This document shows positions 33,814-40,753 of a DNA stretch of 40,938 nt, piece after piece. Source of the stretch: Anaerolineae bacterium. GTDB lineage: Bacteria; Chloroflexota; Anaerolineae; J036; Brachytrichaceae. The notes under the pieces are model-generated. The model was not told where the DNA came from, made no database searches, and worked only from the letters and a program-made list of their open reading frames with translations. The stretch covers positions 1 to 40,938 of the forward strand of contig CANJQH010000024.1 of NCBI GenBank assembly GCA_947476335.1. Direction: 5' to 3'. Made by a program: the position numbers and the translations under genes. Position 1 is the stretch's first letter. Each line of letters opens with the position of its first letter.

Positions 33814-33892
33814 ATCGCGCAGCTGCTCCATTACCGGATCAGTTTTTTCGAAAAACATGTGAGCTTTTCTTTTTCGATGACGTGAGAGATTA

Positions 33893-33935
33893 CGTGTTTT
33901 GCGATGGGAAATTGACTGGTTTGAGTCGTTGTTGA
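33893..33935. repeat. Partial A-family element upstream of gdh
   Basis: TTTTGCGATGGGAAATTGACTGG followed by TTTGAGTCGTTG matches the right half of the short A form at 28816-28897. The left half is decayed. Confidence 0.65.
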
Positions 33936-33965
33936 ATTATGGAAATCGCGCAGGGGCAAGGCAAT

Positions 33966-35225
33966 ATGACGAACTCGCAAGCAAATATTCAGGGCGGCGC
34001 GCTCGAAACAGCACATGCACAATTTGATCGTGCTGTGCAGATTTTGAATCTTGATGTGGGGTTGGCGGATCTATTGAAATCAGCTCAGCGTGAGCTGACG
34101 GTTAATTTTCCTGTGAAGATGGACGATGGAGCAGTGCGGCGTTTTACGGGTTATCGCGTTCAGCACAATGCATCGCGCGGGCCGAACAAAGGCGGGATCC
34201 GCTTTGCGCCGTATGTGTCGCTTGATGAAGTGCGCGCACTGGCAATGTGGATGACATGGAAATGTGCCGTGGTGAATATTCCGTACGGCGGCGCGAAGGG
34301 TGGGGTGATCTGTGATCCGAAGCAGCTTTCGGTGCGTGAACTTGAGATGGTGACGCGTCGTTACGCGAACGAGATCGCACCCATCACCGGTCCGGAAGTT
34401 GACATCCCGGCGCCCGATGTGGGCACTACTGCGCAGGTGATGGCGTGGATTATGGATGCGTATTCCGTACGGCATGGGTATGCAGCTCCGGCTGTCGTGA
34501 CGGGCAAGCCGCTGAACATCGGCGGTTCGGCCGGCCGCAATGAGGCGACTGGCCGCGGTGTGATGTTCACCGTGCGCGAGGCGTATCGCGTGTTCGGCTG
34601 GCGCTTCGACGATGTTGTTGTGGCGGTGCAGGGATTCGGCAATGCGGGCACGTTCACTGCGCTTGCTGCGCATGAGATGGGCTGTCGCGTCGTCGCGGTG
34701 AGCAACAGCAAGGGCGGAATTTACAACTCGCGTGGCCTCGATATTCCGCGCCTGCTTGTGCATGTGCGCGAACATGGGACGCTGCCCGGCTTCGATGGCG
34801 CTGATGGGGTGACAAATTACGAACTGCTTGCGCTGCCTTGTGATGTGCTGGCACCGTGTGCACTTGAAAATCAGCTCACGCACGAGACTGCGCCGTCGGT
34901 GCAGGCGCGCCTTGTCGCAGAGGGCGCGAATGGGCCGACGACGCCCGATGCTGATGCGATCCTGGCGGAGAAGAACATCACGGTGATTCCCGATATCCTG
35001 TGCAACGCCGGTGGTGTCGTGGTGTCGTACTTCGAGTGGGTGCAGGGCCTGCAGCGGATGTACTGGGACGAGGCAGATGTCGCCCAGCGCCTTGAGCGCA
35101 TCATGATTCGCAGCTTTTGGGACGTACATGAAAACGCCGTGCGCAGGAATTTGGATCTGCGCACGGCGGCATTGTGCCTGGCCATCACTCGTGTGGCGGA
35201 AGCCATGCAGATAAGAGGGATGTAA
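33966..35225 (+). CDS. gdhA: Glutamate dehydrogenase (Glu/Leu/Phe/Val family)
   Basis: 419 residues from the ATG at 33966 (an in-frame ATG at 33939 gives 428). The later start was chosen because AGGGGCAAGG lies just upstream and the 9 extra residues do not match the family. Interconverts glutamate and 2-oxoglutarate plus ammonia with NAD(P). Substrate lysines Lys75 (GPNKGGIRF) and Lys99 (MTWKCAVVNIPYGGAKGG, with catalytic Lys111), DIPAPDVGT with the conserved Asp, and the nucleotide loop VQGFGNAG are all present. The length fits the hexameric class I short form. Cofactor preference cannot be decided safely. A half A-family repeat covers the likely promoter region. Confidence 0.95.
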   Translation: MTNSQANIQGGALETAHAQFDRAVQILNLDVGLADLLKSAQRELTVNFPVKMDDGAVRRFTGYRVQHNASRGPNKGGIRFAPYVSLDEVRALAMWMTWKCAVVNIPYGGAKGGVICDPKQLSVRELEMVTRRYANEIAPITGPEVDIPAPDVGTTAQVMAWIMDAYSVRHGYAAPAVVTGKPLNIGGSAGRNEATGRGVMFTVREAYRVFGWRFDDVVVAVQGFGNAGTFTALAAHEMGCRVVAVSNSKGGIYNSRGLDIPRLLVHVREHGTLPGFDGADGVTNYELLALPCDVLAPCALENQLTHETAPSVQARLVAEGANGPTTPDADAILAEKNITVIPDILCNAGGVVVSYFEWVQGLQRMYWDEADVAQRLERIMIRSFWDVHENAVRRNLDLRTAALCLAITRVAEAMQIRGM

Positions 35226-35250
35226 AAAATACGACGAACGATATACGTCG

Positions 35251-35808
35251 TTACTTTTCCGGCTGCAGCAGTCCGTAGCCGCCGGTTCTGCGCCGATAAA
35301 TTATCTTGACACAGTTGTCCTCGTCACTCATGAATGCGAAGAACGTATGGCCGAGCATCTCCATCTGCTCGATGGCTTCCTCGGAACTCATCGGTACGAC
35401 GCTGAAGGTTTTGATGCGAAGCACTTCATTGATGGCTTCTTCTTCTTCCGCTTCTGCCTCGAAGGGAAAAACTTCAGCAGTCAGTAGTGTTTCATCTACA
35501 CCGTTGTGCTTGTTTAAGATCTCGCGTCCCTTGTAGCGTTCAATGCGTCGATGGAGCGATTCAAGTGCAATATCGAATGCTTTGAGCGGATCGGGATCCT
35601 GCTCCTCGGCGCGCAGCAGTGTGTGCTTGCGTCGGGCCGTGATCTGAACCGTGCGCGGTGGCATCGTCTTGATGCTGTTGCGTTTGAATTCGACACGCAG
35701 CTCTTCGATGCCCGGAAGAAAGCGTTCGAGGTTCTTCACCTGTTCGTTGACGTGGTCAGTCAGTCGCTTGCTAACGATCATTCCGTGACCTTGAAGTTTG
35801 ATCTGCAT
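35251..35808 (-). CDS. hpf: Ribosome hibernation-promoting factor, long form
   Basis: 185 residues. The N-terminal domain (1-105) is the YfiA/HPF fold that sits in the decoding centre (MQIKLQGHGMIVSKRLTDHV, then ITARRKHTLLRAEEQDPDP). An acidic linker (EAEAEEEEAINE) leads to the C-terminal dimerisation domain (131-185; FSVVPMSSEEAIEQMEMLGH, 'GGYGLLQP'). This long form joins two 70S ribosomes into inactive 100S dimers in stationary phase. The start has GGAGG 9-10 nt upstream. It follows comF by 19 nt on the same strand, probably in one transcript. Confidence 0.95.
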   Translation of the reverse strand: MQIKLQGHGMIVSKRLTDHVNEQVKNLERFLPGIEELRVEFKRNSIKTMPPRTVQITARRKHTLLRAEEQDPDPLKAFDIALESLHRRIERYKGREILNKHNGVDETLLTAEVFPFEAEAEEEEAINEVLRIKTFSVVPMSSEEAIEQMEMLGHTFFAFMSDEDNCVKIIYRRRTGGYGLLQPEK

Positions 35809-35827
35809 AGTGTTGTCTGCCTCCGCA

Positions 35828-36514
35828 TTATTCTGCGCGTGCGATCGTCATCGCGGTCACCTCGGCTGCGCCCGCCTCTCTGCATGCTTCTGCGGCTGCG
35901 GTGAGGGTGGCGCCGGTGGTGAATACATCGTCAATGATGATCACATGTCTGCCTTCAAGTAATGGCCGATCGGCCAAAAATGCCCCTCTAACATTGGCTG
36001 CTCGTTCCGTCTGAGAGAGCAGGGCCTGTTGCTGGGTGACGCGCGTGCGTTTCAGCGCGCGTTTTTCGAAGGGGATGCCGACGTGTGCAGACAGCGCCTG
36101 TGCGAGCAATGTGCTCTGGTTATAGCCGCGTTCGCGCTCGCGTGATGGATGAAGCGGAATGGCGACGATGCATTGTGCGACGATGCGTTGTTCATGCCAT
36201 GCTGTTACCAGCGGAACAGCCAGCGAACGAGCGATCTGCGGGCGTCCTTCGAATTTCAATGCATGAATGCCGTTGCGCAGTGCGTCTGCAAAAACGCCGC
36301 AGGAAATGACGCGCGACTGTGTGCCGTCGGCGAAGACGAGCGGCTGCACTGCGTCCGCCCCGTGCAGCCATTGCACGGCAGCGTGACAATCTGTGCACCA
36401 GACGCCGCTGCCGTGATTGCCACAGCCTGCACAGGCGCCTGGATAGATCAGTTCGAGAAGGGTGGCTGTACTTCGTTGCGCCAGCCCCCACAGGCGCGAC
36501 GATAAGTTTGTCAT
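35828..36514 (-). CDS. comF: ComF family protein
   Basis: 228 residues from the ATG at 36514. The N-terminal zinc-finger-like segment GACAGCG...VWCTDC has Cys28, Cys31, Cys40 and Cys43. The rest is a type I phosphoribosyltransferase domain with the PRPP loop VIIIDDVFTTGAT (191-203) and the ComF-typical 'PLHPSRERERGYNQS'. In competent bacteria ComF is needed for DNA uptake/processing of single strands. No other com genes are in the window, so competence cannot be inferred. The frame is open to 36583, but those codons lie in a degenerate repeat. hpf follows by 19 nt. Confidence 0.92.
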   Translation of the reverse strand: MTNLSSRLWGLAQRSTATLLELIYPGACAGCGNHGSGVWCTDCHAAVQWLHGADAVQPLVFADGTQSRVISCGVFADALRNGIHALKFEGRPQIARSLAVPLVTAWHEQRIVAQCIVAIPLHPSRERERGYNQSTLLAQALSAHVGIPFEKRALKRTRVTQQQALLSQTERAANVRGAFLADRPLLEGRHVIIIDDVFTTGATLTAAAEACREAGAAEVTAMTIARAE

Positions 36515-36524
36515 GAAATTTTCG

Positions 36525-36710
36525 CAACGACTCAGTTCCAGGACAACATCTCCCGCTAAACGTACGGCTTCTTCCTTTTTCACCTTAAGCGAGCCCTTGA
36601 GTTGCTGGCTTTTAGGGCATAGGTTAGGGCATAGGTTAGGGCATAGGTTAGGGCATAGGAAGGAAGAAGCTCGTACTTATTGGTGAGAAATAAACTGGAA
36701 AGAGCCGTTG
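36525..36710. repeat. Divergent A-family element with 12-bp repeats in its loop
   Basis: Left arm CAACGACTCAGTTCCAG (36525-36541) and right arm CTGGAAAGAGCCGTTG (36695-36710) match the CAACGACTCAG...CTGGCCTGAGTCGTTG arms of the short A form. Within, TACGGCTTCTTCCTT pairs with AAGGAAGAAGCTCGTA. The loop holds the 12-bp tandem array. It covers the comF promoter region. Confidence 0.65.
36612..36659. repeat. 12-bp tandem repeat (TTAGGGCATAGG)4
   Basis: Four exact copies inside the loop of the inverted repeat upstream of comF. The unit contains TTAGGG by coincidence; there is no sign of a telomere. Confidence 0.93.
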
Positions 36711-36727
36711 TAGATGATCAGTTTTTG

Positions 36728-36874
36728 TCAGCGTCCAACCAGGCTGCCAAGAAATTCCGTGATGCGCGGGCCAAGCAGAACCACGATCACGACCAGGACG
36801 ATTGAAAACAGAACCAGGATGAGTGCGAAGTCGATTACGCTGCCGCGCTCGTTTTCTCCGCTGCGAGGTCTCAT
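36728..36874 (-). CDS. Small Flp-pilin-like membrane protein (48 aa)
   Basis: A 48-residue gene: a basic, polar N-terminus MRPRSGENERGSVIDF, one long hydrophobic helix (ALILVLFSIVLVVIVVLL), then GPRITEFLGSLVGR. The layout and wording match short Flp/Fap-type pilins ('RGQGLVEYALILVLVAIVVI...LGP.I...F'). The usual Glu at +5 after the processing Gly is replaced: here Asp lies four residues after Gly11. Whether a prepilin peptidase cuts it is therefore open. No tad/pil assembly genes are nearby. The TATAAT box 7 nt before the ATG, and clean stop, support a real gene. The alternative is a generic single-TM microprotein. Confidence 0.7.
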   Translation of the reverse strand: MRPRSGENERGSVIDFALILVLFSIVLVVIVVLLGPRITEFLGSLVGR

Positions 36875-36881
36875 GTGCAGA

Positions 36882-36887
36882 ATTATA
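36882..36887 (-). promoter_or_regulatory. -10 box TATAAT of the Flp-like gene
   Basis: Minus-strand TATAAT-TCTGCAC-ATG, 7-nt spacing, with CTGACT 18 bp upstream as a possible -35. One of the clearest promoters in the window. Confidence 0.65.
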
Positions 36888-36911
36888 TGGCGCAATCACT
36901 TACTCAGTCAG

Positions 36912-36981
36912 CAGGGAGTGGCTAAACTCGACTACATGAACCCGCGAATCACGGAATATCCTTGAGTTTAGTCACTCCCTG
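36912..36981. repeat. Element D, full palindromic copy (70 bp)
   Basis: Arms CAGGGAGTGGCTAAACTC (36912-36929) and GAGTTTAGTCACTCCCTG (36964-36981) pair with one mismatch. It lies between the divergent Flp-like and zinc-ribbon genes. A half copy occurs near 31076. Confidence 0.88.
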
Positions 36982-37006
36982 AGATGAGCGAGATGCATAT
37001 GACCTC

Positions 37007-37012
37007 TATACT
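37007..37012 (+). promoter_or_regulatory. -10 box TATACT of the zinc-ribbon gene
   Basis: TATACT-TCCCCC-ATG, 6-nt spacing to the ATG at 37019, no Shine-Dalgarno sequence. Confidence 0.5.
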
Positions 37013-37018
37013 TCCCCC

Positions 37019-37723
37019 ATGTCGACAGCCGAAACTCTACACCGACTGCAATTGTTGGATACCGCGATCGATGTCATTCGCCGCCGCGTGTTCGAAATCG
37101 ATCAGCACGCGAAAGGTACACCTGCACTGGCGCATACGCGTGAGGAAGCGGCGCGTGCTGAGGCGGAGCTGACGGCGGCGCAGGTGGCGCTGGATTCGAT
37201 TGAAACCGAAGAGCGCACCATCGACGCGAAGATCGAGGCTGAAGACAAGCGTTTGTATGCCGGCACGATTCGAGATCCGAAGGAGCTGGTGGAAGTTCAG
37301 ACGGAAGTTCAGGAATTGCGTCGGCGACGTGTGGGTATGGACGACGTGCAGATGGCGGCATTGGAAAGAGTAGAAGACGCACGCAACGACGTGGTGCGTT
37401 GTCGCGCATCGCTGCAGCAGGGAGAAGTGAATTTTGTGAGCGACGTGGCTGCCGGCCGTGCCGAGCGCAAGCAGCTCATTGCGAAGCTGACTGGGCAGGC
37501 GGAGCAGCGCACTGCGCTTGTATCTGGTTTGCCAAAGACGGCGCTCGATTTGTATCAGTCGATTCGCACGAAGAAGCAAAACGGCGTGGCCGTAGCCGAG
37601 ATTCGCAACGGTGCGTGCGCCGGGTGCGGTGAGAGCGTATCGTCGAGTGCGGCGCAGCAGGCGCATACTGGCAATGGCACGGCACTATGTTCGAACTGCG
37701 GACGCCTTTTGTATTCGGAGTAG
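37019..37723 (+). CDS. Coiled-coil protein with C4-type zinc ribbon
   Basis: 234 residues of the widespread 'C4-type zinc ribbon domain-containing protein' group (zf-RING_7/DUF164, CdsZ-like). Residues 5-175 form a long antiparallel coiled coil with the conserved break RLYAGTIRDPKELVEVQTEV (78-97). The C-terminal ribbon has Cys200, Cys203, Cys224 and Cys227 (ACAGCGE, LCSNCGR). Related proteins are proposed to bind RNA or RNase/ribosome components; the role here is not established. The promoter box 6 nt from the ATG predicts a leaderless mRNA. The flavoprotein gene starts 18 nt after its stop. Confidence 0.9.
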   Translation: MSTAETLHRLQLLDTAIDVIRRRVFEIDQHAKGTPALAHTREEAARAEAELTAAQVALDSIETEERTIDAKIEAEDKRLYAGTIRDPKELVEVQTEVQELRRRRVGMDDVQMAALERVEDARNDVVRCRASLQQGEVNFVSDVAAGRAERKQLIAKLTGQAEQRTALVSGLPKTALDLYQSIRTKKQNGVAVAEIRNGACAGCGESVSSSAAQQAHTGNGTALCSNCGRLLYSE

Positions 37724-37727
37724 GGCG

Positions 37728-37733
37728 TATGAT
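37728..37733 (+). promoter_or_regulatory. -10 box TATGAT before the flavoprotein gene
   Basis: TATGAT-GCCGCACT-ATG, 8-nt spacing in the 18-nt gap after the zinc-ribbon gene. It would allow an internal leaderless start; there is no Shine-Dalgarno sequence for re-initiation. Confidence 0.45.
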
Positions 37734-37741
37734 GCCGCACT

Positions 37742-38245
37742 ATGAGCGGCACCGTATATCTAATGGTCAGCGGCGCAATCAGCGCGTTTCGCGTTCCTGA
37801 AATTGTTGCTGCGCTGTGTACGCGTTACGAGCGTGTACTTACTGTGCAGACACCGAATTCGATGCGTGTGGTGAGCCCGCTGGAGCTTGCACGCGTGCGT
37901 GGCAATGCTGTGGTGAGCGGTTACTTTGATCCGCAGATCCTGCCGCGGCCGACGCCGGGGCCGGTTCTGTTTGCGCCGTGCAGTTTCAATTCGCTGAACC
38001 AGCTTGCCGCGGGCAGCGCCGAAAATCTGGCGCTGGCGATCACGGCCGAGATGATCGGCTTCGGACAGCGCGTCGTCGTCGGCCTGTCGGTGAACGAGCC
38101 ATTGTTTGCACATCCGATCGTGCGTCGCTCAATCGAAACGCTGCGCAGCTGGGGTGTGCGCGTTGTCGAGCCGCAGGATACTGGCCGTGGGCTGATGTTG
38201 GCGCCCATTGATGCACTGATCGCTGCGCTGATTGCAGAAATGTAA
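37742..38245 (+). CDS. Flavoprotein (HFCD/Dfp-type)
   Basis: 167 residues, FMN-binding HFCD family, like the decarboxylase domain of CoaBC (Dfp), EpiD or UbiX-type proteins. N-terminal VYLMVSGAISAFRVPEIVAAL is the phosphate-binding Rossmann start. The segment APCSFNSLNQLAAGSAENL corresponds to 'APAS.NT..K.a.G.aDnL', with Cys where Ala is usual and Asn where Thr is usual. The PASANT-type Asn (catalytic in PPC decarboxylase) is thus partly altered, and the CoaB ligase domain is absent, so a true CoaC role is doubtful; the function is unassigned. The stop codon TAA is formed by the first bases of a short A-family palindrome. Confidence 0.82.
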   Translation: MSGTVYLMVSGAISAFRVPEIVAALCTRYERVLTVQTPNSMRVVSPLELARVRGNAVVSGYFDPQILPRPTPGPVLFAPCSFNSLNQLAAGSAENLALAITAEMIGFGQRVVVGLSVNEPLFAHPIVRRSIETLRSWGVRVVEPQDTGRGLMLAPIDALIAALIAEM

Positions 38246-38324
38246 CTACTCAGGCCTACGTCGATATTTCCCGCGAAACATGTGCGTATTTCGCGATGGG
38301 AAATAGACTCGCCCGAGTAGTTAC
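38242..38324. repeat. Short A-family element (83 bp), copy 2
   Basis: GTAACTACTCAGGCC at the left, GCCCGAGTAGTTAC at the right, core ATTTCCCGCGAAACATG...TTTCGCGATGGGAAAT. TAA within GTAAC (38243-38245) is the stop codon of the flavoprotein gene. Confidence 0.9.
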
Positions 38325-38750
38325 GCAGCAATAGATAACCAGCAGGGCTCGGGGTGACTCGGGGGAATCACAGCGCAAAGTGGCAAGTCATGTGCAACGA
38401 ACTGTTGATTGTCTGACGAATGTCAGCCGACGATTTTTTCTCTGGGTGTATGATTTCGCCGCTAACGCACTATAAAAGTCTGCAATTGCTTAGTCCCTGT
38501 GAAATTTGCTGTGAACCTTTGTCGTGAACTTTTGCTTTCGCCCCATTGGGGATGAAGAACAGTCATTCAAGGAATTTTCAGGCAAAAGAAAAAGAAAAGA
38601 TTGAGCAACTGCAAAAGTAATGTCGCACAATACTATGAGAGGCCGACTTAAATCCATTGTCGGCTGGACAGCTGTGAAATTTATCTCTCCTGCTTCCACT
38701 TGATTCTCTGCCTCATTGCGCGCATTTTTTCCGAAGATTGATTTTTCATC
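38325..38750 (+). promoter_or_regulatory. Long leader region of the KimA-like permease gene
   Basis: 425 bp without a gene. TATGAT (about 38447-38452) and TATAAA (about 38469-38474) are possible -10 boxes. Downstream are hairpins, e.g. GCCGAC-TTAAATCCATT-GTCGGC (about 38643-38665), and three repeats of the form TGTGAAnnTT (38500-38530). A leader of about 270 nt without Shine-Dalgarno is unlike neighbouring genes, so RNA-level control is possible. I could not match it to the ydaO c-di-AMP riboswitch or another known class by eye. Confidence 0.35.
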
Positions 38751-40730
38751 ATGGCAAAAAGCCTCACTGAATCGTTTCGTGACGTATTGATTGGCGCACC
38801 GCTGCGCACGGAGGACATGGCACATCAGGCCATTTCCAAGAAAGTCGGCCTTGCAGTATTTGCATCCGACTGTTTGTCGTCTGTGGCGTATGCGACACAG
38901 GAAGTGCTGATTGTGCTGGCGGGCGCTGCAGCGTATGCTGCGACGGAAGTGGCGCGGCGTGACGTGTTCGGTCTGGCTGTGCCGATTTCGATCGCCATCG
39001 TCGTTCTTCTGCTGATCCTGGCCGCCAGCTATCGCCAGACAATTCACGCGTATCCGAGTGGTGGCGGCGCCTATGTTGTTGCACGCGACAATCTGGGCGA
39101 AATTCCGGCGCAAGTCGCTGGCGCTGCGTTATTGACGGATTACATCCTGACTGTCGCTGTGAGCATTTCGTCCGGTATGGAGCAGGTGGCTTCTCTTGTG
39201 CCGGCGCTGCAGCCGTATCGCGTATTAATGGCATTGGGTGCCATCGTCTTCATCACAGTGATGAACTTGCGCGGTGTCAAGGAGTCCGGCGCATTCTTTG
39301 CGGTACCGACATATTTTTTCGTCGTCACTACGCTCATCACGCTTGGCGTGGGCCTGGTGCAATGGCTGACCGGCACGCTCGGAACCGTGCATGGGGTCGA
39401 TGTGCTGCATCACGTGCCTGAGCAGCTCGGCTTGTTTCTGGTTCTGCGCGCCTTCAGCAGTGGTTGTGCGGCAGTCACCGGCGTTGAGGCGGTCTCGAAC
39501 GGCATTCAGGCATTCAAGGAGCCGAAGAGCAAGAATGCGGCGCAGACGCTGCTGGTGATGGCGGGCCTGTTGGGCGTCATGTTCATCGGCATTTCACTGC
39601 TTGCACATCAGGTCAGTGCGGTGCCGTCTGAATCACAGACGGTGATTTTTCAGATCGGCGACGTGGTGCTGGGCCCGTTCGTCGGTGTGCTCATTGTTGC
39701 AACGACGCTGATTCTGATTCTTGCGGCAAACACCGCGTATGCAGATTTCCCACGACTGGCCGCGCTGCAGGCGGCGGACGGGTTTCTGCCGCGCCAGTTG
39801 ACTTTCCGCGGGCAGCGCCTGGTCTTCTCCACCGGCATCATTGTGCTGGCCGTTGCTTCTAGCGCATTGGTGATCGTGTTCAATGCGCGCACGACTGGTC
39901 TGATTCCGTTGTATGCAATCGGCGTGTTTTTGAGCTTTACGTTGTCGCAGTGGGGCATGGTTGTGCACTGGCGGCGCACATCGAGTTTGAAGCCCGGCGA
40001 GACGCGCGCCACGACACACAGTGAATTGCACTATGACGCGAACTGGCGCAGCAAGATGATCATCAATGGAATCGGTGGCACGATTTCAGCAGTGGTGATG
40101 CTTGTGTTTGCTGCGACGAAATTTACTTCGGGCGCGTGGATCACAGTGATTCTGATTCCGGTGCTGGTTGCGCTGTTTCTGCGTGTGCATCGGCATTACA
40201 CAGATGTGGCGCGCATTCTGAGCCTGAGCAAGCGCCGCGTGCGCCCGATTCCGCATCGCATGAAGACGATTGTGCTCGTCGACGATGTGCACATCGGCAC
40301 CGTGCGTATTGTGGAGTTCGCCAAGTCGCTCGGCCGCGAGTGGACGGCGCTGCATGTCGATTACAACGACCGCAAGACCAGCGTTGTCGAACGCAAGTGG
40401 AAGGAACGCGTCGGTGAAGGTGAACTGGTAATTTTGTGTTCACCATTCCGCAAGCTCATCGATCCGATCAAGGACTACATCCAGAGTGAGCTTGATCAGG
40501 ATCCGGACTTGTTCATGCACGTGGTCATGGGGCAGCTGGTGATGGACACGCCGTGGGCCAAGGTGCTGCATTCGAACAACTCGCTTGGCATCATGCAAGA
40601 GCTGCAGAAACTGGATCGCGTCGTGGTGACGGATGTGCCGTATCAGCTGCATGCTGAAGATGCTGCGGTGGCGCCAAAAGATGTGCCGGCCAATGGAGAA
40701 CAGCACGTGGAGTCGTCGCACTTGCACTGA
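38751..40730 (+). CDS. APC superfamily permease, KimA-like
   Basis: 659 residues. Twelve transmembrane helices over about 28-470, then a cytoplasmic domain (480-640) with an alpha/beta fold (KTIVLVDDVHIGTVRIVEFA, LHVDYNDRKT). The first helix motif VFASDCLSSVAYATQEVL is close to the conserved 'SSVAYATEE' of KimA, the potassium importer regulated by c-di-AMP in Bacillus. GGGAYVVARDNLG is the APC helix-3 motif. A potassium or amino-acid role is possible; KimA-like is preferred from the start motif and the cytosolic domain. No c-di-AMP genes are in the window. No Shine-Dalgarno sequence precedes the ATG. A B element begins 23 bp after the stop. Confidence 0.88.
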   Translation: MAKSLTESFRDVLIGAPLRTEDMAHQAISKKVGLAVFASDCLSSVAYATQEVLIVLAGAAAYAATEVARRDVFGLAVPISIAIVVLLLILAASYRQTIHAYPSGGGAYVVARDNLGEIPAQVAGAALLTDYILTVAVSISSGMEQVASLVPALQPYRVLMALGAIVFITVMNLRGVKESGAFFAVPTYFFVVTTLITLGVGLVQWLTGTLGTVHGVDVLHHVPEQLGLFLVLRAFSSGCAAVTGVEAVSNGIQAFKEPKSKNAAQTLLVMAGLLGVMFIGISLLAHQVSAVPSESQTVIFQIGDVVLGPFVGVLIVATTLILILAANTAYADFPRLAALQAADGFLPRQLTFRGQRLVFSTGIIVLAVASSALVIVFNARTTGLIPLYAIGVFLSFTLSQWGMVVHWRRTSSLKPGETRATTHSELHYDANWRSKMIINGIGGTISAVVMLVFAATKFTSGAWITVILIPVLVALFLRVHRHYTDVARILSLSKRRVRPIPHRMKTIVLVDDVHIGTVRIVEFAKSLGREWTALHVDYNDRKTSVVERKWKERVGEGELVILCSPFRKLIDPIKDYIQSELDQDPDLFMHVVMGQLVMDTPWAKVLHSNNSLGIMQELQKLDRVVVTDVPYQLHAEDAAVAPKDVPANGEQHVESSHLH

Positions 40731-40753
40731 TCTGATTCACATCTATTTCAGGC

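Noticed and set aside
36612-36659. Telomere-like TTAGGG repeats suggesting a linear end
   Set aside because: The true unit is 12 bp (TTAGGGCATAGG), only four copies, internal, flanked by ordinary genes.
38325-38750. ydaO (c-di-AMP) riboswitch
   Set aside because: The permease type invites it, but I could not place the conserved ydaO core blocks; only a vague GGGTGA-like word is present. Left as an unassigned leader.
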